Of a DNA stretch of 41,910 bases, positions 21,139 through 31,546 are shown piece by piece; the stretch's first letter is position 1; every line of letters starts with the position of its first letter. The stretch covers positions 1-41,910 of the forward strand of contig JAGWXR010000004.1 of NCBI GenBank assembly GCA_018969785.1. Reading direction: 5' to 3'. A program made the position numbers and the translations under genes. The stretch is from Alphaproteobacteria bacterium. GTDB lineage: Bacteria; Pseudomonadota; Alphaproteobacteria; Micropepsales; Micropepsaceae. Below the pieces are notes generated by a model, which saw nothing but the letters and a program-made list of their open reading frames with translations, made no database searches and had not been told where the DNA came from.

Positions 21139-22350
21139 GTGCTCGCCGGCAAGCGCATACTGCTCATCATTGGCGGCGGCATCGCCGCCTACAAGAGCCT
21201 CGAGGTGATCCGTCTCCTCCGGCGGCAGGGCGCGAGCGTTCGCTGCATCCTGACCGAAGCCGGCAGCCGTTTCGTGACACCCCTTTCCGTCGCCGGCCTG
21301 TCGGGCGAGCGCGTGTACGAGGACCTCTTCAGCCTGACCGACGAAGCCGAGATGGGACACATCCGCCTGTCGCGCGAGGCCGATCTGCTCGTTGTTGCAC
21401 CCGCGACAGCCAACCTCATCGCCCGCATGGCGCAGGGACGCGCCGATGACCTCGCCGCCACGGCTCTGCTCGCAACCGACAAGCCCGTCCTTCTCGCCCC
21501 CGCCATGAATGTCCGCATGTGGCACCACCCCGCCACGCAGGAAAACTTGGCCCGCGTGATCGCCCGCGGGACGCGAACCGTAGGCCCTGTGGAAGGAAGC
21601 ATGGCGTGCGGAGAATACGGCATTGGCCGCCTCGCCGAGCCGCCTGACATTGTCGAGGCCGTGATTGCGGCGCTGACATCGGGCAAGCCCCTTGCCGGAC
21701 GCCGGGCGCTCGTGACGGCGGGCCCGACGCTCGAGGCCATCGATCCCATCCGCTTCATTTCCAACCGCTCCTCCGGCAAGCAGGGCTACGCCATTGCTTC
21801 GGCCCTCGCCGAAGCCGGTGCCGCAACGACGCTGGTCACCGGTCCGACATCGATCCCGGCGCCCGCGGGCGTCAACACCGTGCGCGTCGAAGCCGCGGCA
21901 GACATGCTGGCCGCCTGCAACAGCGCACTGCCCGCCGACATCGCGGTGTTCACCGCCGCCGTCGCGGACTGGCGCGTCGACAGCACAAGCAGCGAAAAGA
22001 TCAAGAAACAGGACGGTGCCGGCCCGCCGCAGCTTCATCTCGTCGAGAACCCCGACATCCTGCGCACCATCGCAACCCTGCCCAAGGGCAGGCCGTCACT
22101 GGTCATCGGATTTGCCGCAGAGACGCAGGACGTGATCGCGCACGCCCGCACCAAGCTGGCCCGCAAGGCCTGCGATTGGATCGTGGCAAACGACGTTGCA
22201 CCCGCGACCGGTGTACTCGGCGGCGACGAGAACACGGTCCATGTCGTCTCGGCAGCCGGAGAGGAAACCTGGCCGAAACTCGCAAAGCAGGAAGTCGCCC
22301 GCAGGCTGGTCGAACGCGTGGCACGTCACTTCGGCAGGGGCCAGCCATGA
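21139..22350 (+). CDS. coaBC: Bifunctional phosphopantothenoylcysteine decarboxylase/phosphopantothenate-cysteine ligase
   Basis: IGGGIAAYKSLEVIRLLRRQGASVRCILTEAG, APAMNVRMWHHPATQ, ITAGPT-like LVTAGPTLEAIDPIRFISNRSSGKQGYAIA; GTG start. Confidence 0.95.
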   Translation: MLAGKRILLIIGGGIAAYKSLEVIRLLRRQGASVRCILTEAGSRFVTPLSVAGLSGERVYEDLFSLTDEAEMGHIRLSREADLLVVAPATANLIARMAQGRADDLAATALLATDKPVLLAPAMNVRMWHHPATQENLARVIARGTRTVGPVEGSMACGEYGIGRLAEPPDIVEAVIAALTSGKPLAGRRALVTAGPTLEAIDPIRFISNRSSGKQGYAIASALAEAGAATTLVTGPTSIPAPAGVNTVRVEAAADMLAACNSALPADIAVFTAAVADWRVDSTSSEKIKKQDGAGPPQLHLVENPDILRTIATLPKGRPSLVIGFAAETQDVIAHARTKLARKACDWIVANDVAPATGVLGGDENTVHVVSAAGEETWPKLAKQEVARRLVERVARHFGRGQP

Positions 22351-22814
22351 CAACTGGCCCGCTCGTCATACCCTGCATGCGGTTGCCCGGCGCCGAAGGC
22401 ATTCATCCGCCCCTCCAGGCAACGCCCGGCTCTGCAGGCCACGACATGCATGCGGCAGAGGACGCCGTCATCGAACCGGGCGCCTTTCGGGCCATTGCCA
22501 CGGGTTACGCGATCGCGATCCCGGACGGCTACGAGGGCCAGGTGCGCCCACGGTCAGGCCTTGCTGCGCGGCACGGTGTCACCGTGCTCAACGCACCAGG
22601 CACGATCGACGCTGACTACCGCGGCGAGGTGAAGGTGATCCTCGTCAACCATGGGCGCGATCCTTTCACGCTGAAGCGCAATGACCGCATTGCGCAGCTT
22701 GTGATCGCTCCCGTCACGACTTCCGTATTTGAACCTGCAGCCCACCTGCCCGAGACACGGCGCGGCGGCGGCGGGTTTGGTTCCACCGGCATGCGCCCCA
22801 AGGACGAAAGGTAA
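22347..22814 (+). CDS. dut: dUTP diphosphatase
   Basis: ATGA overlap with coaBC; AGHDMHAAEDAVIEPG, RPRSGLAARHGVTVLNAPGTIDADYRGE, RGGGGFGSTG. Confidence 0.95.
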   Translation: MTTGPLVIPCMRLPGAEGIHPPLQATPGSAGHDMHAAEDAVIEPGAFRAIATGYAIAIPDGYEGQVRPRSGLAARHGVTVLNAPGTIDADYRGEVKVILVNHGRDPFTLKRNDRIAQLVIAPVTTSVFEPAAHLPETRRGGGGFGSTGMRPKDER

Positions 22815-22818
22815 GCCG

Positions 22819-23271
22819 ATGCTTCGTTTATCACGCAAAGCCATTCTTGCGCTCGAAGCGGTGGTCGACATCGCGTGCAATGCAAGGCCCGAACCGGTCC
22901 AGTCGAGGGAGATCATGCGCCGCCAGGGCGTCCCCGATCGCTATCTAGAGCAGGTCATGCAAGCCCTCGTGCGCCAGGGCGTCCTGAAGGGGGTGCGCGG
23001 GCCGAGGGGTGGCTATCGCCTCGCCAAGGAGCGCCGCCGCATTACCGCGGGTGAGATCGTGCGCATCGTTGCCGAACTCGAGGTGGCGGACGAGCCCCCT
23101 CTCGCCGGCACGTCGCCCATCGGGGAAAAGATCGTAAGGCCCGCCATCGAGCGCGTGCATCTTGACCTGCTGCGCCAGCTTGACGCCATATCCATAGAGG
23201 ATCTCTGCGTCGACGCTGAAAAGCAGGGCCTCGCCGAACCCGGAGCACCCCGCGTCGACTTTGCGATTTGA
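22819..23271 (+). CDS. Rrf2-family transcriptional regulator lacking Fe-S cysteine cluster
   Basis: MLRLSRKAILALEAVVDIA ... DRYLEQVMQALVRQGVLKGVRGPRGGYRLAKERRRITAGEIVRIV; only two isolated Cys. Confidence 0.9.
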   Translation: MLRLSRKAILALEAVVDIACNARPEPVQSREIMRRQGVPDRYLEQVMQALVRQGVLKGVRGPRGGYRLAKERRRITAGEIVRIVAELEVADEPPLAGTSPIGEKIVRPAIERVHLDLLRQLDAISIEDLCVDAEKQGLAEPGAPRVDFAI

Positions 23272-23301
23272 TACCAAGGCAATCTTCAAGGAACGACTGC
23301 A

Positions 23302-24258
<957 letters not shown>

Positions 24259-24284
24259 AGCCCGGCACAAAAGCAAGGCAGGGA

Positions 24285-24863
24285 TCAGTTGAAGCTCTCC
24301 GTGGCTTCGACGCCCCAGAGGTGGCGCCTGTCGACATACCCTTCATAGCCGCGTGACGAGATCACACACCACGAGCCGGAACAGGAAATGACCTTGGCCA
24401 CGAGGCCGGGAGCCGCGAACGCAACCGTACGCGCATCGGCCCGCGGCTGCTCGAGCAGGGGCAGGTTCACCCCGCCGGTGACCATGACATTGCGCCGGCC
24501 ATCCAGCATCGCGGCCTTCACCCAGCCCTTGGTGCCATTGATGTCCTCGATCTTTCGCCAGTTGTAGTACTCCTCGACGATCCTGACCGGCGTACCCGCC
24601 TTCACATAGGTCCAGAGGATCGGATGCTCGAGACCGGGCATGTGCCGGACATTCACCCGGTTCGCCTTGATGGTGACCCAGCGCGGCACCGGCCGACCTG
24701 TTGCCACGATGGGCGGTGGCAGCTTGGCCGCCGGAGCGGGCGAAAGGGAGGCCTGCACCTGCGGGCTGCTCCCGCCGGGCACTGAAGCCGCCTTGGCACC
24801 AGTCGAGACAATCCCCGCATGACCTGCAATCGCGGCCACAAACACCATCAGGACCCGTCGCAA
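24285..24863 (-). CDS. Secreted SH3-domain (bacterial SH3) protein
   Basis: N-terminal hydrophobic signal; RVNVRHMPGLEHPILWTYVKAGTPVRIVEEYYNWRKIEDINGTKGWVKAAMLDGRRNVMV. Confidence 0.85.
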   Translation of the reverse strand: MRRVLMVFVAAIAGHAGIVSTGAKAASVPGGSSPQVQASLSPAPAAKLPPPIVATGRPVPRWVTIKANRVNVRHMPGLEHPILWTYVKAGTPVRIVEEYYNWRKIEDINGTKGWVKAAMLDGRRNVMVTGGVNLPLLEQPRADARTVAFAAPGLVAKVISCSGSWCVISSRGYEGYVDRRHLWGVEATESFN

Positions 24864-25055
24864 AGTTACCCTCGTACCCGGTCGGCTGTTGACCGCCGTC
24901 TCTTATGGTTGAGCTGCCGATTTGATGAGCAATATCAGGGTCAAGCCGCTTAATTTTGGGTTATCGACTGAAGGAATGTTCCGGGTCATTTTTGTCTATG
25001 AACAACCTTGTTCCCCTGCTAGAGAGAAACGGTCATCCCGTATTGAATTCGATCC

Positions 25056-26042
25056 ATGCCCAACAAGAAACCGCTGGTCATCGTAACGCGCAGGCTTCCG
25101 GACGCCATCGAGACCCGGATGCGGGAGCTCTTTGACGCCAGGCTCAATGTCGATGACGTCGCCATGACGCGCGATCAGCTGATTGATGCCGTCCAGCGCG
25201 CCGACGTGATTGTACCGACCGTCACCGACCGGCTGGACGCGCGCATACTCTCCCGCGCCGGCGAGCGTTTGCGCCTGATCGCGAACTTCGGTGCAGGCGT
25301 TGACAACATCGACCTCGAGACCGCAAGGGCCCGCGGTATTACGGTGACCAACACGCCGGGCGTCCTGACCGAGGACACCGCAGACATCACCATGGCCCTG
25401 ATCCTCGCCGTGCCCCGCCGCATCGTGGAAGGCTCGTCGATCATTTCGAGGGGCGAGTTCAAGGGCTGGTCGCCGACCTGGATGCTCGGGCAGCGCCTGA
25501 CAGGCAAGCGTCTCGGCATCATCGGCATGGGACGCATCGGACAGGCCGTGGCACGCAGGGCCAAGGCCTTCGGGCTGCAGATCCACTATCACAATCGCAA
25601 GGCCATCGCGAAACCCATCGAGGAAGAGCTCGAGGCCACATACTGGGACAGCCTCGACCAGATGCTGGCCCGCATGGACATCGTCTCCGTGAACTGCCCG
25701 CACACGCCGGCAACCTATCACCTGCTCTCCGCACGCCGCCTCAAGCTGATGAAGCCGTCGGCCTTCATCGTGAACACGGCCCGCGGCGAGGTAATCGACG
25801 AGAACGCGCTGGCCCGCATGCTCGAGGCAAACGAGATTGCCGGCGCCGGCCTCGACGTGTTCGAGCACGAGCCCGCCGTCAATCCCAAGCTTCTCAAGCT
25901 GCGCAACGTCGTGCTTCTGCCGCACATGGGATCGGCAACCCTTGAAGGCCGCATCGACATGGGCGAGAAGGTCATCATCAACATCAAGACCTTCGCCGAC
26001 GGTCACAAGCCGCCTGACCGCGTTCTCGCGGCGATGTTGTGA
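25056..26042 (+). CDS. D-isomer-specific 2-hydroxyacid dehydrogenase (glyoxylate reductase/D-glycerate dehydrogenase-like)
   Basis: GKRLGIIGMGRIGQAVARRAKAFGLQIHYHNR, FIVNTARGEVIDENAL, NVVLLPHMGSAT. Confidence 0.92.
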   Translation: MPNKKPLVIVTRRLPDAIETRMRELFDARLNVDDVAMTRDQLIDAVQRADVIVPTVTDRLDARILSRAGERLRLIANFGAGVDNIDLETARARGITVTNTPGVLTEDTADITMALILAVPRRIVEGSSIISRGEFKGWSPTWMLGQRLTGKRLGIIGMGRIGQAVARRAKAFGLQIHYHNRKAIAKPIEEELEATYWDSLDQMLARMDIVSVNCPHTPATYHLLSARRLKLMKPSAFIVNTARGEVIDENALARMLEANEIAGAGLDVFEHEPAVNPKLLKLRNVVLLPHMGSATLEGRIDMGEKVIINIKTFADGHKPPDRVLAAML

Positions 26043-27226
26043 GCCACCACCCTCTTCTGCGCGTGAACCCGAAGCAGGTCGCCCGCCTGAAGGCAGGCGC
26101 GCCATGGGTCTATTCGAACGAAGTGGTCATGGACCGCGCGACCAAGGCGCTGAAGCCCGGCACGCTTGTGGACGTGGCCGGTGAACGGGACGGCCGCTTC
26201 GGGACGGCGACATTCAACCCGCACAGCCTCATCGCAGCACGCATCCTGACACCGACGCCGTCGGTCGGGATCGACGCCCGCTTTTTCGCCGCGCGCCTCA
26301 GTGCAGCCGCCGCCCTGCGGGACAGGCTGCTGCCAGGCCCCTCCTACCGCCTCGTTCACGCCGAGGCTGACGGTTGCCCCGGCCTCGTCATCGACCGTTT
26401 CGGGGATGTATTCGTTGCCCAGTCGGGAACCGCAGGCATGGACAGCCTCGAACCCCACTGGCGTACGGCCCTCGAACAGGTCTTTTCGCCGCGCGCCATT
26501 TTCATAAAGAACGATGCTCCTTCACGCGCACATGAAGGTCTGGCCGAGGACGTTCGCTGCGCCCTTGGTGACGCCAGCACCCTCGCGACGGTCGAGGAAG
26601 GCGGCATCGTGCATCGCTTCTCGCCGCTCGCCGCCCAGAAGACCGGCTGGTACTTCGACCAGCGCGACAACCGCGGCTTCCTCGTTCCTCTCGCGAAGGG
26701 CCAGCGCCTGCTGGATGCCTTCAGCTACACCGGCGCCCTCGCGCTGGCCGCGCTAAGGCACGGCGCAACCGGCGCCCTGATGCTCGACTCGTCTGCACCC
26801 GCCCTCGACCAGGCCATGGCCACCGCACGCGAGAACGGCATCGGGAACGGCATCGAGGCACGGCGCTGCGATGCCATGCTGGAACTGGAGGCCATGGGAC
26901 AGCGCGGCGACCGCTTTGGCGTCGTCTCCTGCGACCCGCCCCCCTTTGTACGCGCGCGCAAGGACCTCGAGGCCGGCGCACGCGGCTATCGCAAGCTGGC
27001 CCGGCTCTGCGCGCAACTTGTCCAGCCCGGCGGCTTCCTGTGCATCGCCTCCTGCAGCCACGCGATATCGGCCGAGCGCTTCCAGGAAGAATGTGCGATC
27101 GGCATCCATCGCACCGGCCGTCAGGCACGCATCATCCGCGCCAGCGGCGCAGGCCCCGATCATCCGGTGCATCCCATGCTCCCGGAGACGGCCTACCTCA
27201 AGTCATTCGTCTACCAGCTGGACTGA
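26039..27226 (+). CDS. Class I SAM-dependent rRNA methyltransferase, RlmI-like (PUA + MTase)
   Basis: GTG start overlapping upstream stop; GAPWVYSNEV PUA start, KTGWYFDQRDNR, LLDAFSYTGALALAALRHGA, CDPPPFVRARKDLEAGARGYRKL. Confidence 0.88.
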   Translation: MSHHPLLRVNPKQVARLKAGAPWVYSNEVVMDRATKALKPGTLVDVAGERDGRFGTATFNPHSLIAARILTPTPSVGIDARFFAARLSAAAALRDRLLPGPSYRLVHAEADGCPGLVIDRFGDVFVAQSGTAGMDSLEPHWRTALEQVFSPRAIFIKNDAPSRAHEGLAEDVRCALGDASTLATVEEGGIVHRFSPLAAQKTGWYFDQRDNRGFLVPLAKGQRLLDAFSYTGALALAALRHGATGALMLDSSAPALDQAMATARENGIGNGIEARRCDAMLELEAMGQRGDRFGVVSCDPPPFVRARKDLEAGARGYRKLARLCAQLVQPGGFLCIASCSHAISAERFQEECAIGIHRTGRQARIIRASGAGPDHPVHPMLPETAYLKSFVYQLD

Positions 27227-27232
27227 CGCGTC

Positions 27233-28150
27233 ATGCTGCGCCAGGCAATCGCGATCGCCCTTGTCTCCATGCTCCCGGCATGCACCTCGCTGGACCTGCA
27301 GGAGGACATGGGGCTGCCACCGCCCGCGGCAGTGCCCGGCCCCGCCGTCACCGAAGGCATCGACAGCTACATGCAGCAGCGCATGCGGGTCGAAAGCGTC
27401 GGCTTCCGCCTGAGGCAGGCGGCCGCACCCGCCTGCGCCAGGCAAGGCGCGACACGAGATGACATCGGCCTCGTCGTGTGGTCGCTGGCAAGCTTCCCCA
27501 ACCCCGACGACCGCGCGCGGCTGCAACGTCTCTTCAGCCTGACCGAAGCAGTCACCGTGGCGCTCGCCGTCGACGACGGTCCTGCCGACAAGGCAGGGAT
27601 CAGGCCCGGCCAGGTCATCACGCATATCGACGGCATCGTCTTGCCCACCGGGCAGGGCGCGACAGCCCGCTTCATCACGCTGTCGAGCGAAGCGGCCAGT
27701 CGCGGCAACGTGATCCTGCGCCTCGCCGACGGCCAGGAACGCACCCTCCGGCCGGTACCCGTCTGCAGAAGCCCCGTATTGCTCGTGCGCAGCAACGACA
27801 TGAACGCCGCAACCGACGGCAATGCGGTCGCGATGACGACGGGTCTCTATGCCCTGCTGCGGTCAGATGACGAGATCGCCCTTATCCTCGGGCATGAACT
27901 GGCCCACATTCTTCTCGGCCACATGGCATCGCGGTCAGCCGCAGACCCCGCGCGCGAGATCGAGGCCGACCGCACCGGGCTCGAGCTCGCAGCAAGCGCA
28001 GGCTTCGACATCAACGCAGCCCCCGCCCTCTGGAAGCGGCTAAACAACATGCAGGCGGCAGCCAGCCTGTCGGCGACCCATCCCGCGGGCCCGGCACGCG
28101 AAGCCGCCATCCGCCGGGCCGTCGACGAGATACGCAGCCGCCGCCCCTGA
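27233..28150 (+). CDS. Lipoprotein with PDZ-like region and M48-type metalloprotease motif
   Basis: Lipobox MLPACTS; PDZ-like DDGPADKAGIRPGQVITHIDG; HELAHILLGHM and EIEADRTGLELAASAGFD. Confidence 0.85.
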   Translation: MLRQAIAIALVSMLPACTSLDLQEDMGLPPPAAVPGPAVTEGIDSYMQQRMRVESVGFRLRQAAAPACARQGATRDDIGLVVWSLASFPNPDDRARLQRLFSLTEAVTVALAVDDGPADKAGIRPGQVITHIDGIVLPTGQGATARFITLSSEAASRGNVILRLADGQERTLRPVPVCRSPVLLVRSNDMNAATDGNAVAMTTGLYALLRSDDEIALILGHELAHILLGHMASRSAADPAREIEADRTGLELAASAGFDINAAPALWKRLNNMQAAASLSATHPAGPAREAAIRRAVDEIRSRRP

Positions 28151-28166
28151 AGGCGAGACCCTCCAG

Positions 28167-30080
28167 CTACCCTTCGATGAATCCGCCGACCTGGCGGTTC
28201 CAGAGCTGCGCATAGGGCCCGTTGCGCGCCAGAAGCTCGGCATGGCTGCCCGCTTCCACGATGCGCCCGGCCTCGAGGTACACGATGCGGTCCATGCCCA
28301 CGATCGTCGACAGCCGGTGGGCAATGGCAATCACGGTGCGCCCCTTCATCAGTTCGAACAGCGCCTCCTGGATCAGGTGCTCGCTTTCGGAATCCAGCGA
28401 TGACGTCGCCTCGTCGAGCACCAGGATCTTGGCATCCTTGATCAGCGCGCGCGCGATGGCCACGCGCTGGCGTTCGCCGCCCGAGAGCTTGATCCCCTGC
28501 TCGCCAACGATCGTATCGTAGCCGGCTTCACGCCCGGTGATGAAGTCGTGCGCGTGCGCGTCCTTCGCTGCCGCAACCACGAGCTGCTCTTCCGCGTCAG
28601 GCCGCGAATAGCGGATATTGTCGCGCACGGGCCGGTGGAACACGCCCGGCATCTGCTGCACCTCGGCAATCGCCTCGTTCACGGAATCCCACGTCACGGA
28701 CGACACGTCCTGCCCGTCGATCAGCACCCGTCCCGACTGCGGCTCGAATTGCCGCCGCATCAGCTTGACCAGCGTCGACTTGCCAGCCCCTGACTTGCCG
28801 ACAAGCCCCACCCGCTCGCCTGCATTGATCTTCAGCGTCAATCCCTCGAACACCGGATGCCCGTCGGCATGCGCAAAGGTAATGTTGTCGAACAGGATCT
28901 CGCCGCGGGAAACCGCGAGCGGCTTGGCGCCGGGCCGGTCGACGATTTCATGGGGCTGCGTCACAAGTTCCAGTGCTTCGGAAAGCGTCCCGAGCTGCTC
29001 GAAGAAATCCAGCATGCGATACGAGAGTTCCTGGACCGAGGTGGCAATCATCGACCCCAGGAAGAAGATCATCGTGAAGGCGCCGATCGTGATGGTGCCG
29101 GCAAGCGCATCGTTCACCGACATGACGATGAGCCCCGCCAGCAGCACAAGCATGGCCGTCGACATGAACAGCCGCATGACAATCAGGAACCAGCGCAGCG
29201 ATTGCGAGGCATTCATCTCGTCGGCCAGGAACCGGGACAGGAACTGGCGCTCATGCGCGGCACGTGCAAAGGCCCGGACAAGGTCGGCATTCGAGATCGC
29301 ATCGATCAGCTTGCCCGTCGACGTCGACACCTCGTCCGAGAAGGTCTTCGAAAGCTCCACGCAGCGCCGGGCCAGGAACATGACCATGACCAGATAGATT
29401 GCAGCCCATCCGAAAAGCAGCACTGCATAGGTCGCGCTCTGCATCGCCAGCAGCACGCCGCCGACGCCCAGAAGAACGACGATGCGGACGCATTCAAACG
29501 CGACGATGTTCAGCAGCGACACGGTGGCCTGCCCAGCCTGCTTGACCTTCTGGCCCAGCTTGCCGGCAAAGTTCTCCTGGAAATAGCGCGGACTGTGTCC
29601 CAGCAAATAGGCAAACAGGTACTTCTGCGCGAGCGCCCGCATGCGCGGGCTCATGTAGATGTCGATTGCCTCTGCAGACCGGAAGACAACAGCCGGCGCA
29701 TACCAGACGAACGCAAACAGCAGCACATAGGGCGCAACCCCACCCCAGTCACCACTGCCCGCACGAACAGCCTCAGTCAGCGCATTGATCATGCGCCCGA
29801 GCACATAGGGGTTCATCGCCTGGATCGCGGTCGCAAGCGCGACCGCAACGACGAACCCTGCGACATGCATCCGGTAATGGCGCGTGACGAGGAACAGCAG
29901 GAACGCAAAAGGCGAGCCCGGCACCCGCTCGGGTCCGCTCACCTCGCCAAGCGGTTCCTCGGGCGGTTCACGCGTGAGAAGGCCCGCCGCAAAGCGGTGC
30001 GCGTGGCGACGGCCATGACGCGTTTCAGGCATCTCCAGGACCCGGCTTGTGACGAAGGGGGCCGAGGAATATCGCCTCAC
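28167..30080 (-). CDS. ABC exporter, fused permease/ATPase (start uncertain; MPETRH at 30032 possible)
   Basis: Six-TM exporter region plus VGLVGKSGAGKSTLVKLMRR, LSGGERQRVAIARALIKDAKILVLDEATSSLD. Confidence 0.93.
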   Translation of the reverse strand: MRRYSSAPFVTSRVLEMPETRHGRRHAHRFAAGLLTREPPEEPLGEVSGPERVPGSPFAFLLFLVTRHYRMHVAGFVVAVALATAIQAMNPYVLGRMINALTEAVRAGSGDWGGVAPYVLLFAFVWYAPAVVFRSAEAIDIYMSPRMRALAQKYLFAYLLGHSPRYFQENFAGKLGQKVKQAGQATVSLLNIVAFECVRIVVLLGVGGVLLAMQSATYAVLLFGWAAIYLVMVMFLARRCVELSKTFSDEVSTSTGKLIDAISNADLVRAFARAAHERQFLSRFLADEMNASQSLRWFLIVMRLFMSTAMLVLLAGLIVMSVNDALAGTITIGAFTMIFFLGSMIATSVQELSYRMLDFFEQLGTLSEALELVTQPHEIVDRPGAKPLAVSRGEILFDNITFAHADGHPVFEGLTLKINAGERVGLVGKSGAGKSTLVKLMRRQFEPQSGRVLIDGQDVSSVTWDSVNEAIAEVQQMPGVFHRPVRDNIRYSRPDAEEQLVVAAAKDAHAHDFITGREAGYDTIVGEQGIKLSGGERQRVAIARALIKDAKILVLDEATSSLDSESEHLIQEALFELMKGRTVIAIAHRLSTIVGMDRIVYLEAGRIVEAGSHAELLARNGPYAQLWNRQVGGFIEG

Positions 30081-30147
30081 GGCGAAAAAGGCGAGAACCC
30101 TGCAGCGGCAATCCGCAGGCCGACGCCCGCGGCAGGCACAGCAGCGA

Positions 30148-30915
30148 CTACCCGGGCCCGCAGAGCCGGCAGGCGGGATCCGGGGGCAGCTTCACCGTCC
30201 GCACCGTGCCGCCAAGGCCGTCATAGAGCAGCAGGCGCCCGGCCAGCGTCTCCCCGATGCCGAGGATCTCCTTCAGCGATTCGAGTGCCTGCATCGACCC
30301 GATCACCCCGGTCAGCGCCCCTAGGATACCGGCCTCCGTGCATGTTGCGGCCCCCTCTGGGGCCTCCGGCACGAGGCAGCGATAGCAGGGGTAAACGCGC
30401 TGTCCTTCCGGACGCACATGCGCCTTGTAGACCGCAAGCTGCCCGTCGAACTGCCCGACGGCCGCCGAGACAAGCGTGCGCCCCATGCGATAGCAGGTGT
30501 CGTTCACGAGCAGTCGCGTGGCAAAGTTGTCCGACCCATCCAGCACCAGGTCGTGGGCTTGCACCAGCGCATCGGCATTCCCGGGCGAGAATCGCGTGGA
30601 ATGCATCTCCACGCGCGCATGCGGATTGATCGCAAGCGCGCGCTCCGCCGCACTCTCGGTCTTCAGGCGCCCGACATCCTGCGTGCGGTGGGCGATCTGG
30701 CGCTGCAGGTTCGACAGCGAAACCCTGTCAGGGTCGACGACGCCGATCAGGCCGACACCCGCCGCCGCCAGATAGAGGATGGCCGGGCTGCCCAGCCCCC
30801 CTGCGCCGATGACCAGCACGCGCGCCTGCGAAAGGCGCGCCTGTCCGGCACCGCCAACCTCGCGCAGGATCAAGTGGCGCGCGTAGCGCTCGACTTCCTC
30901 GTCTGAAAGCCTCAT
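30148..30915 (-). CDS. HesA/MoeB/ThiF family adenylyltransferase
   Basis: RYARHLILREVGGAGQARLSQARVLVIGAGGLGSPAILYLAAAGVG, DNFATRLLVNDTC, YPCYRCLVPEAP. Confidence 0.92.
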   Translation of the reverse strand: MRLSDEEVERYARHLILREVGGAGQARLSQARVLVIGAGGLGSPAILYLAAAGVGLIGVVDPDRVSLSNLQRQIAHRTQDVGRLKTESAAERALAINPHARVEMHSTRFSPGNADALVQAHDLVLDGSDNFATRLLVNDTCYRMGRTLVSAAVGQFDGQLAVYKAHVRPEGQRVYPCYRCLVPEAPEGAATCTEAGILGALTGVIGSMQALESLKEILGIGETLAGRLLLYDGLGGTVRTVKLPPDPACRLCGPG

Positions 30916-30948
30916 GGCGCCACTATAGCAGGACGCCCTTCCCCGGCA

Positions 30949-31542
30949 TCAGGCAAAGTCACCTGCAAGTTCCTGCCGCGTTGCACCCTGCAGAACGGCA
31001 ATGTGCCCGTAGTTGGAATGGGTGAACCCCAGCATCACCGGCACGGACGCATCCCGGAACCGTGAAATCTGCGCCGGTGTGAGGGTGAACCGGATGAAAT
31101 GCACCGACGAAGTCTTTCCGTCCGGCGTCGTCCGTTCGGTCTCCTGCTCGAAACCGGCCTTGAGGCGCTCCCCGCCAATGTCGAGGAAAATGGTCTCCTC
31201 GACATGCGTGAGCTGGCGCAGGATCACGGCGCGCTGCCGCTCATCCTCGATCTCGAACATCACCGTCGCGACAAGCTCGTTGCCCTGCGGGATGAGGGGG
31301 TTATAGGCCCTCAATTCGTCATCAACCTGCTCAGCCCCGCCCTTCTCGATGTAGAGCATCTCCTGGACTTGCTGCAGCATGGTCTCGAAGCACTCGAAAT
31401 AGAACGTGGCATGCGGCCCGACTTCAACCCGCCGCAGCCTCTTGCGCGGCAGGATCGCCTTGCGGCGCTCGGCACGTTGAGCCGCATAGGCCGACGTGTC
31501 GATGATGTCGTCGCGTGTGATCTTCCTGAGCTTCTGAGGCAT
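30949..31542 (-). CDS. DUF3501 family protein
   Basis: FECFETMLQQVQEMLYIEKGGAEQVDDELRAYNPLIPQGNELVATVMFEIED; recognisable DUF3501 and standard neighbourhood. Confidence 0.85.
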   Translation of the reverse strand: MPQKLRKITRDDIIDTSAYAAQRAERRKAILPRKRLRRVEVGPHATFYFECFETMLQQVQEMLYIEKGGAEQVDDELRAYNPLIPQGNELVATVMFEIEDERQRAVILRQLTHVEETIFLDIGGERLKAGFEQETERTTPDGKTSSVHFIRFTLTPAQISRFRDASVPVMLGFTHSNYGHIAVLQGATRQELAGDFA

Positions 31543-31546
31543 CTGA

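Noticed and set aside
27225-27236. TGACGCGTCA palindrome near the M48 lipoprotein start, resembling the TGACGC-NN-GCGTCA operators
   Set aside because: Lacks the 2-bp centre, so half-site spacing differs; it also overlaps the end of the methyltransferase coding sequence. Likely coincidental.
28857-30629. 590-aa plus-strand ORF opposite the ABC exporter and MoeB/ThiF
   Set aside because: Antisense shadow ORF spanning two well-supported minus-strand genes.
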